Of a DNA stretch of 34,670 nt, positions 7,882 to 15,449 are shown piece after piece; position 1 is the first letter of the stretch, and every line of letters starts with the position of its first letter. The notes below the pieces were generated by a model. That model saw nothing but the letters and a program-made list of their open reading frames with translations. It had not been told where the DNA came from and did no database searches. The stretch lies in NCBI GenBank assembly GCA_002083475.1, contig LWDI01000066.1:1-34670 (forward strand), read 5' to 3'. A program made the position numbers and the translations under genes. The stretch comes from Proteobacteria bacterium SG_bin5. GTDB lineage: Bacteria; Pseudomonadota; Alphaproteobacteria; Sphingomonadales; Sphingomonadaceae.

Positions 7882-8583
7882 ATGCGCGTGCTGCTGATCG
7901 AGGACGAGCCGACGACCGCCAAGGCGATCGAACTGATGCTCTCGGCCGAAGGTTTCAACGTCTATACCACCGATCTGGGCGAGGAAGGCCTCGATCTGGG
8001 CAAGCTCTATGATTACGACATCATCCTGCTCGATCTGAACCTGCCCGACATGCATGGCTATGACGTGCTCAAGAAGCTGCGCGTCGCGCGCGTGCAGACC
8101 CCCGTGTTGATCCTCTCGGGCAATTCGGAAATGGATAGCAAGGTGCGCAGCTTCGGCTTCGGCGCCGATGATTATGTCACCAAACCCTTCCACCGCGAGG
8201 AACTGGTCGCGCGCATTCATGCGGTCGTGCGCCGTTCGAAGGGCCATTCGCAAAGCGTGATCCGCACCGGCAAGCTCGCGGTCAATCTCGACGCCAAGAC
8301 GGTCGAAGTCGATGGCGCGCGCGTGCATTTGACGGGCAAGGAATATGCGATGCTCGAGCTGCTCTCGCTGCGCAAGGGCACCACGCTCACCAAGGAAATG
8401 TTCCTCAACCATCTCTATGGCGGGATGGACGAGCCCGAGCTCAAGATCATCGACGTGTTCATCTGCAAGCTGCGCAAGAAGCTGAGTCTGGCGTGCGACG
8501 GCGACAATTATATCGAGACGGTGTGGGGCCGCGGCTATGTGCTGCGCGAGCCCGACGACGTGATCCCCGCGCGCGTCGCCTGA
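7882..8583 (+). CDS. ctrA: Cell-cycle response regulator CtrA
   Basis: This 233-residue OmpR/PhoB-class response regulator is the alphaproteobacterial cell-cycle, motility and division regulator. The receiver domain (1-120) starts MRVLLIEDEPTTAKAIELML, with D51 (LLDLNLPDMHGYD) as phospho-acceptor and the conserved Lys in YVTKPF. The C-terminal winged helix (about 125-225) has LTGKEYAMLELLSLRKG and KIIDVFICKLRKKL, nearly invariant in CtrA. The C-terminus is Val-Ala rather than the Ala-Ala that serves ClpXP recognition in Caulobacter. GANTC and TTAA motifs upstream suggest methylation-linked and auto-regulation. A strong intrinsic terminator follows. Confidence 0.97.
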   Translation: MRVLLIEDEPTTAKAIELMLSAEGFNVYTTDLGEEGLDLGKLYDYDIILLDLNLPDMHGYDVLKKLRVARVQTPVLILSGNSEMDSKVRSFGFGADDYVTKPFHREELVARIHAVVRRSKGHSQSVIRTGKLAVNLDAKTVEVDGARVHLTGKEYAMLELLSLRKGTTLTKEMFLNHLYGGMDEPELKIIDVFICKLRKKLSLACDGDNYIETVWGRGYVLREPDDVIPARVA

Positions 8584-8632
8584 GGGCGGCGCGGACGCGA
8601 CGATCGCTTAAGAGTTGATGGCAAGGGGCGGG

Positions 8633-8671
8633 AAAACCCGCGGCGTCCTGGGGGAGGGTGCCGCGGGTTTT
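8633..8671 (+). terminator. Rho-independent terminator of ctrA
   Basis: A perfect 12-bp stem (arms 8633-8644 and 8660-8671, AAAACCCGCGGC paired with GCCGCGGGTTTT) has a 15-nt loop and ends in a T-rich tract. It lies 50 bp after the ctrA stop. Confidence 0.85.
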
Positions 8672-8752
8672 TCTTGTTCGTGCATGGCTTTGCGACCGCG
8701 CGCCTGCGTGCCAAGCTCGCCGCCGCCACCTCCAAGGCCGAAGGGATTCGCG

Positions 8753-9628
8753 ATGCGTCCGTTGCTGCTGCCGCTGTTGCTGTTGGGGAGCGCGGCGAGC
8801 GCGCAAACCCCGCCCGCCGTGCTCGGCGATCGTTACGTGCCCGCGCCCTGGTGGATGCGCGAGCCGGTGATCGCGTCGCTCGGGCGGGTGCGCACCGAAT
8901 TGCCCGCCAACCGCGCGCGCTTCAGCGCGACCTTCAGCGCGGTCGAGCGCGACGCGGCGGCGGCGACCGGTGCGGCGGCGCGTCAGGTCGCTGCGCTCGA
9001 CACCGTGCTCCGCGCGATCGGCGCCGAACGCGCGCGGCTGACCACCACCTTCGCGACGCGCGCCCTCTATGACCAATATCGCGACAAGGACGGGCGGCTG
9101 ATCGAGAATCAACGCGCCGACAAGATCGATCGCTACGAAGTGGCGGCGCTGATCGAGATCGAGGTGCGCGACATCAGCGTGCTCGAGCGCGTCTATAATG
9201 CGGTGCTCGCCGCCAAGCCGACGAGCGTGGGAAGCGTCTCCTTCCGGCTCGAGCCCGACAATGTTCAGAAGCGCGCGCTGGCCGATGCGGCGATGCGCGA
9301 CGCGGCGGCGCGCGCGCGGGCGGCGGTGGAGGCGGCGGGGGCGCGGCTGGGGCCGGTGAAAGTGGTCGATCCCACCGCGCGCGTGTGCCGCACCGACATT
9401 CTCGCCGGCTGGCCGAGCTATGCCGGCCCCCCCGGGCTGCCGACCGACGTGACGGTGTCGGCCAGCCGCCTGCGCGACGGTGCCGAAAGCTACCCGTTGC
9501 CGCCGCCCCCGCCCCCGCCGCCGCCGCCCCCCACGCCGGCCGCGCCGGGCACGCTTCCCGCCTTCACCCTCCAGCCGCCGCTGCAATCGCTGTCGGACGA
9601 GGCGTGCATCGTCTTCGCCGTGCTTTAG
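8753..9628 (+). CDS. SIMPL (DUF541) domain exported protein
   Basis: This is a predicted 291-residue periplasmic protein. The ATG at 8753 gives a clean signal peptide (MRPLLLPLLLLGSAASAQ); upstream in-frame codons run through the ctrA terminator and are unlikely to be translated. The body shows the SIMPL/DUF541 pattern: an alternating N-terminal segment around RFSATFSAVERDA, an RYEVAALIEIEVRDISVLERV core, SVSFRLEPDNVQKRAL, and an Ala-rich helix followed by ARLGPVKVV. Family members (E. coli YggE and relatives) are linked to oxidative-stress phenotypes, with no defined reaction. Near the C-terminus are 11 consecutive prolines (9500-9532), expected to need EF-P for efficient translation. The protein ends in a short Cys-containing tail. 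Confidence 0.85.
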   Translation: MRPLLLPLLLLGSAASAQTPPAVLGDRYVPAPWWMREPVIASLGRVRTELPANRARFSATFSAVERDAAAATGAAARQVAALDTVLRAIGAERARLTTTFATRALYDQYRDKDGRLIENQRADKIDRYEVAALIEIEVRDISVLERVYNAVLAAKPTSVGSVSFRLEPDNVQKRALADAAMRDAAARARAAVEAAGARLGPVKVVDPTARVCRTDILAGWPSYAGPPGLPTDVTVSASRLRDGAESYPLPPPPPPPPPPPTPAAPGTLPAFTLQPPLQSLSDEACIVFAVL

Positions 9629-9753
9629 CCTTTGCCCTAAGCCGCTGAATCAGGCCGATCGGGTCAATTTGGCGGCAACTCTAGCTGAACCGTCCGGCGC
9701 CGTCCGTTAGCCCTATCAGGAGAGCACCAAGCGTGCGCTGATCGGAGGGCGAT

Positions 9754-10737
9754 GTGGCGTTTGACGAGGATTGCGCGCAGCTGGCCACGATCCTGCGCGA
9801 CTATCGCGGCACGCCCGCCGATCCCGCGACCGCGGGCGCCGCGCATGTCCGCCGCTGGGCCGAACAATTGCCCGAGGACAAGCGCCGCCCGGTGGTGAAG
9901 GAACTGATCCGCGTCTTCAGCAAGACCTATTTCTCGCAGACCGCGGCGACCGCCTTTTTTCGCGGCGTGATCACCGATTCGAAGCTGACCGCGGGCAATC
10001 ATGCCGAATTCTGGCGCGGGGTGCGCATCCTGAACGGCGACCGCGTCGATGCCGACCCGAACGGGCTGCTCGCGATCTTCGAGCGCGTGCTGCGCGAGGA
10101 ATGCGGGCTCTCGATCGCCGATACCGGGCGGCGCAAGGCGCATCGCTATATCTATATCGCCGATGCCGTTTATTCGGGGGCGCGGCTGCGCGCCGATCTC
10201 GCCGCCTTCGCGCGGGGGCTCACGGCGCCCTCGGCCAAGGTGACGGTGATCGCCTTCGCGACGCATCAGCTCGCGATCAGCGCGATCGAGCAGATGCTCG
10301 ATTGCATCGCCAAAAGCTATCGCAAGACGATCGAGGTCGATTACATCACCAAGCTGACCTTCGAGGATCGCAAATCGGGCGGCCGCGACGCCGATGTGCT
10401 GCGCCCCAAGGCGGTGTCTCCCCTGGCGGAGGCTTATTTCGCCTCGATGCGCGCGGCGCCGCTGCTGCGCACCGGGCGCGGGGTCGGCAATTTGCGGCTC
10501 TATTCCTCGCCCCAGGCGCGCGATCTGCTCGAAGGCGCGCTGCTCGACGCGGGGATCGAGGCGCTGCGCCGCAGCCGCGCCAAACCGCAGCATCTGCGCC
10601 CGCTCGGCGCCAGCCTGTTCGACGGCGCGGGCTTCGGCGCGATGCTGGTGACGTATCGCGCCATCGCGCCGCATTGTCCGCTGGCGCTGTGGGCGAGCGA
10701 CGGCTGGTACCCGCTGCTCCCGCGCCCGACGCACTGA
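9754..10737 (+). CDS. Phosphoribosyltransferase-like protein (PRTase-CE type), orphan
   Basis: This is a 327-residue cytosolic protein without signal or membrane segments. It starts at GTG 9754 behind a GGAGGG ribosome site. Three features match my recollection of the PRTase-CE group, a phosphoribosyltransferase-fold family often found with bacterial conflict systems. These are an N-terminal helical region with VRRWAEQLPEDKRRPVVKEL; a central strand-loop YIYIADAVYSGARLRADL (about 135-150) at the place of the PRPP loop; and a C-terminal PLALWASDGWYPLLPR tail. The loop lacks the classical acidic pair followed by TGxT, having ADAVYSGAR instead, so activity may be altered. The neighbours are ordinary chromosomal genes with no evident partner. 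Family placement is by motif pattern only, and function is unknown. Confidence 0.6.
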   Translation: MAFDEDCAQLATILRDYRGTPADPATAGAAHVRRWAEQLPEDKRRPVVKELIRVFSKTYFSQTAATAFFRGVITDSKLTAGNHAEFWRGVRILNGDRVDADPNGLLAIFERVLREECGLSIADTGRRKAHRYIYIADAVYSGARLRADLAAFARGLTAPSAKVTVIAFATHQLAISAIEQMLDCIAKSYRKTIEVDYITKLTFEDRKSGGRDADVLRPKAVSPLAEAYFASMRAAPLLRTGRGVGNLRLYSSPQARDLLEGALLDAGIEALRRSRAKPQHLRPLGASLFDGAGFGAMLVTYRAIAPHCPLALWASDGWYPLLPRPTH

Positions 10738-10783
10738 ACGGCCGCGCGACCGGCGCGCCGCCGCCCTCCTTGCCGCCCCAATG

Positions 10784-10810
10784 AAAAACGCCCCCCGTTG
10801 CCGGGGGGCG
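10784..10810 (-). terminator. Rho-independent terminator of phoX
   Basis: Read on the minus strand, an 8-bp stem CGCCCCCC/GGGGGGCG with a 6-nt loop is followed directly by five T residues, 25 bp after the phoX stop. The plus-strand reading has no T-run, so it serves the phoX side of this convergent pair. Confidence 0.8.
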
Positions 10811-10835
10811 CGATAGGTTCAGCGGAAGGGCCGGA

Positions 10836-13310
10836 TCAGAGGCCGACCACGCCGCCGTCATTCTTGGTGATCACCACCACGCCCGAGCGCGGGCGGGTGC
10901 CAGCGGGGGCGGTGCCGGTCGCCTGGGTGGCGGGCCAGCCGCTGCCCGGCGCCGAGAAGGTGCCGTCTTCGCCGGGGTGCTGGATGCCGACGAACAGCGT
11001 GCGACCGTCCGGGGTCGAGTCGATGCCGGTGATTTCGCACTGCGACGGACCGACCAGGAAGCGACGCAGCTGCGCGCCCGGCGCCGCGCCGATCCGCGTG
11101 GTCGCCGAACCGGTCAGGCCGCCGGCATTGTTGTTGACGACGCGGGTGGTGCCGTCGCCGACGCGGCCCGGCATCGCGGCCAGCATCTGGTTGTTGGTCA
11201 CGTCGGTGAAGGCGCCATCGTCGGTCTGGATCCAGGCGAGCGGCGTCACCTGGCCCGAAGCGTTGGTCGGGCGGCCGAACCACAGCCCGTCGGGGCTGGA
11301 GAAGTCGTTGTCGGCGGTCAGCCCCGAGAGGTTGATGTTGGTCGCGTCGAGGTCCGACCCCGAACCGAAAACGTAAATGTCCCAGGTGAAGGTGGTCGCC
11401 TCGGTATTGTCGCCGGTTTCGCGCAGGCGGATGATGTGGCCGTTGCGGTTGCCGACGGCGGTGCTCGGCGGATCGACATAAGCGCGCGGGTTGGCCGCAT
11501 CGACCGTGTTCGGACGGCGCGAGGCGTTGTTGGTGAGGGTGAGGTACATCTCACCGGTCACCGGGTTCACCGCGGTCCATTCGGGGCGGTCCATCCGGGT
11601 CGCGCCCGAAACATCGGCGGCGAGGCGGGCATTCGCCAGCACGTCCGCCTGATTGGCGAAGGGATAGGTCGGGTTGCTGGACGTGATCGGGCCGGTGCCG
11701 AACACGAGCGGCGCCCATTGGCCGGTGCCGTCGGCATTGAAGATCGCGACGTAGAGCGTGCCCGCGTCGAGATATTTGTCGCCGATCGCCAGACGATTGG
11801 TGCTCTGCGCATCGGCCGCAACCCAGGGCGTGGCCGACACGAACTTGTAGAGATATTCGTTCTGCGCGTCGTCGCCCATGTAGAAGGCGGGGCGGCGGCC
11901 GGCGACGAAATTGCCCGGCCAGGCGCCTTCGTGGTTCATGCGGCCGAGCGCGGTGCGCTTGCGCGGCGCCTGGGTCGGGTCATAGGGGTCGATCTCGACC
12001 ACCCAGCCATAGTGATAGGGCTCGTTGCGGAAGTCGGCGGTCGCCGAGGCGCCGGTGACGCGCGCGTCCCACTTGCGGAACAGCGTGTTGCTGGGATCGG
12101 CCGGGGTAACGGTCGACCAGCCGTAATTGCCGGTGTTGCTCGTCACGCCATAGCGGGTGAGCGAGGTGACTTGGGCGGCGGTGCGCAGCGGATTGTCGGT
12201 CGCGGCGGGGCGGCGGAAGTAACCGGCCCAATTTTCCTCGCACGTCAGGTTGGTGCCCCAGGGGGTGTAGCCGTTCGCGCAATTGTTGATCGTGCCGCGC
12301 CCGGCGGTGCCGTCGGGCGAGAAAGCCGTCTGCATGAAGCTCGCGCCGCGCACCGGGCCGTTGAACACGGTGGGCGTGTTCGGCGTGACGCGGCGGTTGA
12401 AGGTGCTGCCCTGGACATAGCTCCAGGCGCCGCTCAGCGCGCGAGTGACCTCGATCACGCTCACGCCATGCGCTTCGATTTCCTTGATCGCCTCGGCCTC
12501 GGGGCGGACGCCGCCGGTCGTGGTCGGGCCATTGGGGTGCAGATAGGTTTGAGTGATGTTCTCATGGTTCTGCACCAGCAGGCCGCGCGTGTTGCTGGTG
12601 TCGTCGCGCGCGCCGGTCGCCGAGAGACCGTAATAATAAAGCGCGTCACCATGGTCGCCGATGCGCTGTGCGAAATTGGTGTCGGTGCCGTTGTTGGCAT
12701 AGGCCGGCACATTGGCGGCGATCGGGTCGCCCAGACGCGACAGCACGGTGACCGTATAGCCCGTGGGCACGGTGACGACGTCGTTGCGGTTCTTCGCGAT
12801 CGCGGTGAAGCCGAGCGCGGGCGGGTTCACCGTCACGCTGGTGTCGGCCACGGCGACCTGACCGGCGGTGTCGGTCGCGGTCAGGCGGAAGTTCAGCGTC
12901 GTCGCCGCCGAAACGGTGGGCGCGACGAAGGTGAAGCTGTTGGCGGTCGCCGCCGGGATCAGATTGACCGTCGGGCCACCGGTTTGCGTCACCACCACCG
13001 AGGCGATCGGGTTATTGTCGGTCGCGGTGCCGGTGAGCGTCACCACGCGGCCGCTGTTCGTGGCGCCCGAGTTGGTGAGGCCCGCCGTCGGCGCCGCGTC
13101 GAACGCCGGGCGGCTGCCGGGTTCGTCGTTGCAGGCGCTCAAGAAGCTGCTGCTGAACACCGCCATCGCCATCGCGCCGGCGCCGTTGCGCATCGCCTGG
13201 CGGCGCGAGATCATCGCGTCGGCGAGGTCGTTCAGCGACGGGTTGGCGGTGCGGTTGGTATCGATGTCGCCATCGTCATAGCCGAAGGCGAGGTCGGTCG
13301 AGTCGGTCAT
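10836..13310 (-). CDS. phoX: PhoX-family alkaline phosphatase, Tat-exported
   Basis: This 824-residue extracytoplasmic phosphatase would release phosphate from organic phosphoesters, using the iron/calcium centre known for PhoX. The ATG at 13310 is preceded by a G-rich ribosome site; the frame is open 14 codons further but with no signal. After about 37 residues comes a twin-arginine signal (SRRQAMRNGAGAMAMAVFSS) ending in LSAC, a possible lipobox. Residues about 50-150 look like a PKD/Ig-type beta domain, an addition to the basic PhoX fold. The catalytic propeller has LTCEENW with C357, matching the Fe-binding Cys of PhoX, plus RMNHEGAWP and GIDSTPDGRTLFVGIQHPGE. A Pho-box-like array lies upstream and a terminator follows. 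Confidence 0.9.
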   Translation of the reverse strand: MTDSTDLAFGYDDGDIDTNRTANPSLNDLADAMISRRQAMRNGAGAMAMAVFSSSFLSACNDEPGSRPAFDAAPTAGLTNSGATNSGRVVTLTGTATDNNPIASVVVTQTGGPTVNLIPAATANSFTFVAPTVSAATTLNFRLTATDTAGQVAVADTSVTVNPPALGFTAIAKNRNDVVTVPTGYTVTVLSRLGDPIAANVPAYANNGTDTNFAQRIGDHGDALYYYGLSATGARDDTSNTRGLLVQNHENITQTYLHPNGPTTTGGVRPEAEAIKEIEAHGVSVIEVTRALSGAWSYVQGSTFNRRVTPNTPTVFNGPVRGASFMQTAFSPDGTAGRGTINNCANGYTPWGTNLTCEENWAGYFRRPAATDNPLRTAAQVTSLTRYGVTSNTGNYGWSTVTPADPSNTLFRKWDARVTGASATADFRNEPYHYGWVVEIDPYDPTQAPRKRTALGRMNHEGAWPGNFVAGRRPAFYMGDDAQNEYLYKFVSATPWVAADAQSTNRLAIGDKYLDAGTLYVAIFNADGTGQWAPLVFGTGPITSSNPTYPFANQADVLANARLAADVSGATRMDRPEWTAVNPVTGEMYLTLTNNASRRPNTVDAANPRAYVDPPSTAVGNRNGHIIRLRETGDNTEATTFTWDIYVFGSGSDLDATNINLSGLTADNDFSSPDGLWFGRPTNASGQVTPLAWIQTDDGAFTDVTNNQMLAAMPGRVGDGTTRVVNNNAGGLTGSATTRIGAAPGAQLRRFLVGPSQCEITGIDSTPDGRTLFVGIQHPGEDGTFSAPGSGWPATQATGTAPAGTRPRSGVVVITKNDGGVVGL

Positions 13311-13415
13311 GGTTTTCCCCCAAAGGAAGGCTGCGCGAGATAGGCGAGTCATTGTGTTTTTTTGAGCATTTGACGGGGATTGCGGACAGATGCGTGAGAG
13401 TTCGGCGTCAGTCGC

Positions 13416-13443
13416 ATGACGCTCGTGTGACGACTTGATGACG
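13416..13443 (-). promoter_or_regulatory. Pho-box-like array (three 11-bp-spaced repeats) upstream of phoX
   Basis: On the plus strand, ATGACG (13416), GTGACG (13427) and ATGACG (13438) occur at exactly 11-bp intervals. On the minus strand, the sense of phoX, these read CGTCAT, CGTCAC, CGTCAT with 5-bp spacers, matching the TGTCA-type direct repeats of PhoB sites. They lie about 105 bp before the phoX start codon, so phosphate-starvation control by PhoB is likely. Confidence 0.7.
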
Positions 13444-13547
13444 TGGGTCCCGAGAACGCCGCGATTCCCGGTTTTCAGCCCTTTTCTTCAAGACGGTGAC
13501 GCTAGGGCGCGCGCACCTCGCGCGGCAATTTTTTGGAGGAATTGTCG

Positions 13548-13991
13548 ATGAGCGACCTTCGCACCACGCCGGTAACGCGCGGCATCCACCATCTCGGCTT
13601 CGCCGTTTCCGATTTGCCGGCGGCGCGCGACTTTTTCGTCCAAGCGCTGGGGCACAAGTTGCTGGGCGAGAACCCCGATTATCCGGCGGCGTTCGTCACC
13701 GATGATACCACGATGATTACCTTATGGGGTCTGCTCGATCCCGAGAGCGCGCCGCAATTCGATCGCCGTCGCTATCCCGGGCTGCACCATGCCGCCTTCG
13801 CGGTCGCGACCGATGATTTGGTGGCGCTGTTCGATCGGCTGGCGGCCTGGCCGGGGGTGAGCGTGGACGTGACCCCGCGCCCCAATCTCGCCGTCGAGGA
13901 CGCGAGCCACTTCATCATTTTCATCCCCGGCGGGCCGCGGGTCGAATTCTACTGTACGCCCGGCGTCGCGGGATTGGGCAGCGCGACATAG
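13548..13991 (+). CDS. VOC (glyoxalase/bleomycin-resistance) superfamily protein
   Basis: This 147-residue single-module VOC protein has two beta-alpha-beta-beta-beta halves. The metal-ligand pattern is visible: H in GIHHLGFAVSDLPAARDFF near the N-terminus, H in GLHHAAFAVATDDL mid-protein, and E in PGGPRVEFYC near the end. Members include glyoxalases, dioxygenases and antibiotic-binding proteins, and the substrate cannot be deduced here. ATG 13548 has GGAGGA 7 nt upstream, so I prefer it to the in-frame TTG at 13533 that overlaps the ribosome site. Its last 43 bp overlap the tail of the convergent LysR gene. Confidence 0.88.
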   Translation: MSDLRTTPVTRGIHHLGFAVSDLPAARDFFVQALGHKLLGENPDYPAAFVTDDTTMITLWGLLDPESAPQFDRRRYPGLHHAAFAVATDDLVALFDRLAAWPGVSVDVTPRPNLAVEDASHFIIFIPGGPRVEFYCTPGVAGLGSAT

Positions 13992-14911
13992 CCGTCGGCG
14001 AAATCGGGGCGCAAAATGGGCGAGGGTTCGCTCTCGCGCGCGGCCCGAATGATGTGCCGGCCGATCAGGTCCATCACCGCGCGCACCCTCGGGGTGTGGC
14101 GCAATCGCTCATGCGTCAAAAGCCATAGGCCGCGCCCGCCCGGCGGGGTTTGCGGGGTGCAGCGGATCAAGCCGGGCTCGTGATCGGCGATCATCACCGG
14201 CAGCGCGGCGAGGCCCAACCCTGCCTTGACCGAGGCGAGCAACCCCACCACCGAGCCCTGATGCAGCGTGACCGCGCGCTCCAGCCCATAGCGCGCCAGC
14301 CACGGCTGATAGTGCCGCCACAAGCCCGGGCCGCCGCCGCCGATGATCGGGTGGTGGGCGAGTTCTTCCATCGATCCCGGCACGCCATGCGCGGCGGCAT
14401 AGGAATCGCTACAGTAAAACGCCCAAATCTCGTCGCCCAGGCGCCGCGCGACGAGCCCATTGCCCTCGGGCCGGTGGCAGCTGCGCAGCGCGATATCGGC
14501 CTCGCCGGCGGCGAGATCGCGGATCGCGTCGCTGGTGTCGATCTCGATGGTGATGCCCGGATGCGTCTCGTGCAGCGTGCCGAGCACCGGCACCAGCAGC
14601 GTGACCGCCATGATCTCTTCGGTGGTGAGCTTCACCGTGCCGTGGGCGACCCGGCGCTGCGCGGCGGCGATGGCGCTCACCGCTTCGGCGCGCGCTTCGA
14701 CTTCGCGCGCATGCTCGACCAGCCCCTCGCCCTCGGGGGTTAGGACATAGCCGGTCGGGCGGCGCTCGAACAAGGTGAGGCCGAGATCGCTTTCCAGCGC
14801 TTGCACCCGGCGCGCGACCGTGGTTTGGCTCACCCGCAGCGCGCGCCCCGCCGCGAGCGTGGTGCCGTGGCGCGATACCGCCAGGAAATAGCGCAGATCG
14901 TTCCAGTCCAT
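13949..14911 (-). CDS. LysR-type transcriptional regulator
   Basis: This 320-residue regulator has an N-terminal winged helix (MDWNDLRYFLAVSRHGTTL, SQTTVARRVQALE) and a ligand-binding domain from about residue 90 (VKLTTEEIMAVTLLVPVL, DIALRSCHRPEGNGL). The ATG at 14911 with AAGGA upstream gives the canonical family start; the frame is open further back but into promoter DNA. It is divergent from the UrcA-family gene, with a TTGCA-N9-TGCAA dyad between them, so autoregulation and control of that gene are plausible. Its 3' end overlaps the convergent VOC gene by 43 bp. The effector is unknown. Confidence 0.92.
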   Translation of the reverse strand: MDWNDLRYFLAVSRHGTTLAAGRALRVSQTTVARRVQALESDLGLTLFERRPTGYVLTPEGEGLVEHAREVEARAEAVSAIAAAQRRVAHGTVKLTTEEIMAVTLLVPVLGTLHETHPGITIEIDTSDAIRDLAAGEADIALRSCHRPEGNGLVARRLGDEIWAFYCSDSYAAAHGVPGSMEELAHHPIIGGGGPGLWRHYQPWLARYGLERAVTLHQGSVVGLLASVKAGLGLAALPVMIADHEPGLIRCTPQTPPGGRGLWLLTHERLRHTPRVRAVMDLIGRHIIRAARESEPSPILRPDFADGYVALPNPATPGVQ

Positions 14912-14929
14912 GGCGATCCTTCTGCACTT

Positions 14930-14948
14930 TTGCATAACGGCAGTGCAA
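14930..14948. promoter_or_regulatory. Putative LysR operator between LysR gene and UrcA gene
   Basis: TTGCA (14930-14934) and TGCAA (14944-14948) form a perfect inverted repeat with a 9-bp centre. They are flanked by a second TGCAC/GTGCA pairing (14923-14927 with 14943-14947). The site lies 19 bp before the LysR start codon, consistent with an autoregulatory LysR-type box. Function is inferred from position and symmetry only. Confidence 0.5.
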
Positions 14949-15032
14949 CATCGTTGTTGGCGCAGCCGGCGATAGTTTTGGTATAGCCGATCCGACGGCA
15001 GAAATCGCCGCCTTTCAACAAGGGAAATTCCG

Positions 15033-15350
15033 ATGCGCACGCTGTTCGCCGCGGCCCTCGCCGCGACCGCTTTCTTCGCACCCGCAGCAAATGTTGAGCA
15101 GGTGCAGCAAACCGCCACCATCCGCATGGCCGATCTCGACATGACCCGCGCCGAGGGCGTTCGCCTGTTCGATCGCCGGCTGTGGCAGGCCGCGCGCGAC
15201 ATCTGCGCGATCGACGGCCCGCTGACGCTCGCCGCGCAAAATCAGCGTTTCGCCTGCGAGCAGGGCGTGATCGCCCAGGGCACCGCCGAGCGCGACCGCC
15301 GCATCGCCGCCGCCCGCGCCGCCGCCCCCGCGATCGTCGCGACGCGCTGA
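15033..15350 (+). CDS. UrcA family protein
   Basis: This 105-residue exported protein starts with a signal peptide (MRTLFAAALAATAFFAPA). It then carries the UrcA-family core: RMADLDMTRAEGVRLFDRRLWQAARDIC, with a second Cys in FACEQGVI, so one disulfide is likely. UrcA proteins are small periplasmic proteins of sphingomonads and related bacteria with no known biochemical role. AAGGGAA lies 6 nt before the ATG. It is divergent from a LysR regulator. A strong GC hairpin follows the stop. Confidence 0.85.
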   Translation: MRTLFAAALAATAFFAPAANVEQVQQTATIRMADLDMTRAEGVRLFDRRLWQAARDICAIDGPLTLAAQNQRFACEQGVIAQGTAERDRRIAAARAAAPAIVATR

Positions 15351-15360
15351 TTTGAAGCCC

Positions 15361-15388
15361 GGACCGGCGCTGGGTTCGGCGCCGGTCC
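15361..15388 (+). terminator. Strong hairpin after UrcA gene
   Basis: A perfect 10-bp stem GGACCGGCGC/GCGCCGGTCC with an 8-nt loop starts 10 bp after the UrcA stop. No T-run follows, so it may be a weak terminator or an mRNA 3'-protecting structure. Confidence 0.45.
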
Positions 15389-15449
15389 CTGCCGCCATTC
15401 TTGACCGTCTCGCCCGGCTGCGCTAGTCGAACCGCGCAAGGAGAGGCGC

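Noticed and set aside
8615..8752. 46-residue N-terminal extension of the SIMPL protein
   Set aside because: The extension is translated from the ctrA terminator and would hide an otherwise perfect signal peptide at 8753.
10977..13343. Very long plus-strand open frame (788 codons) opposite phoX
   Set aside because: It is the antisense shadow of a clear PhoX gene in GC-rich DNA: its translation is Arg/Gly/Ala/Val-rich and has no domain. The same holds for the 700-codon frame opposite the acyl-CoA synthetase (166-2268) and the 606-codon frame opposite the molybdopterin subunit (15860-17680).
13533..13547. TTG start for the VOC protein
   Set aside because: It overlaps the GGAGGA ribosome site that serves ATG 13548.
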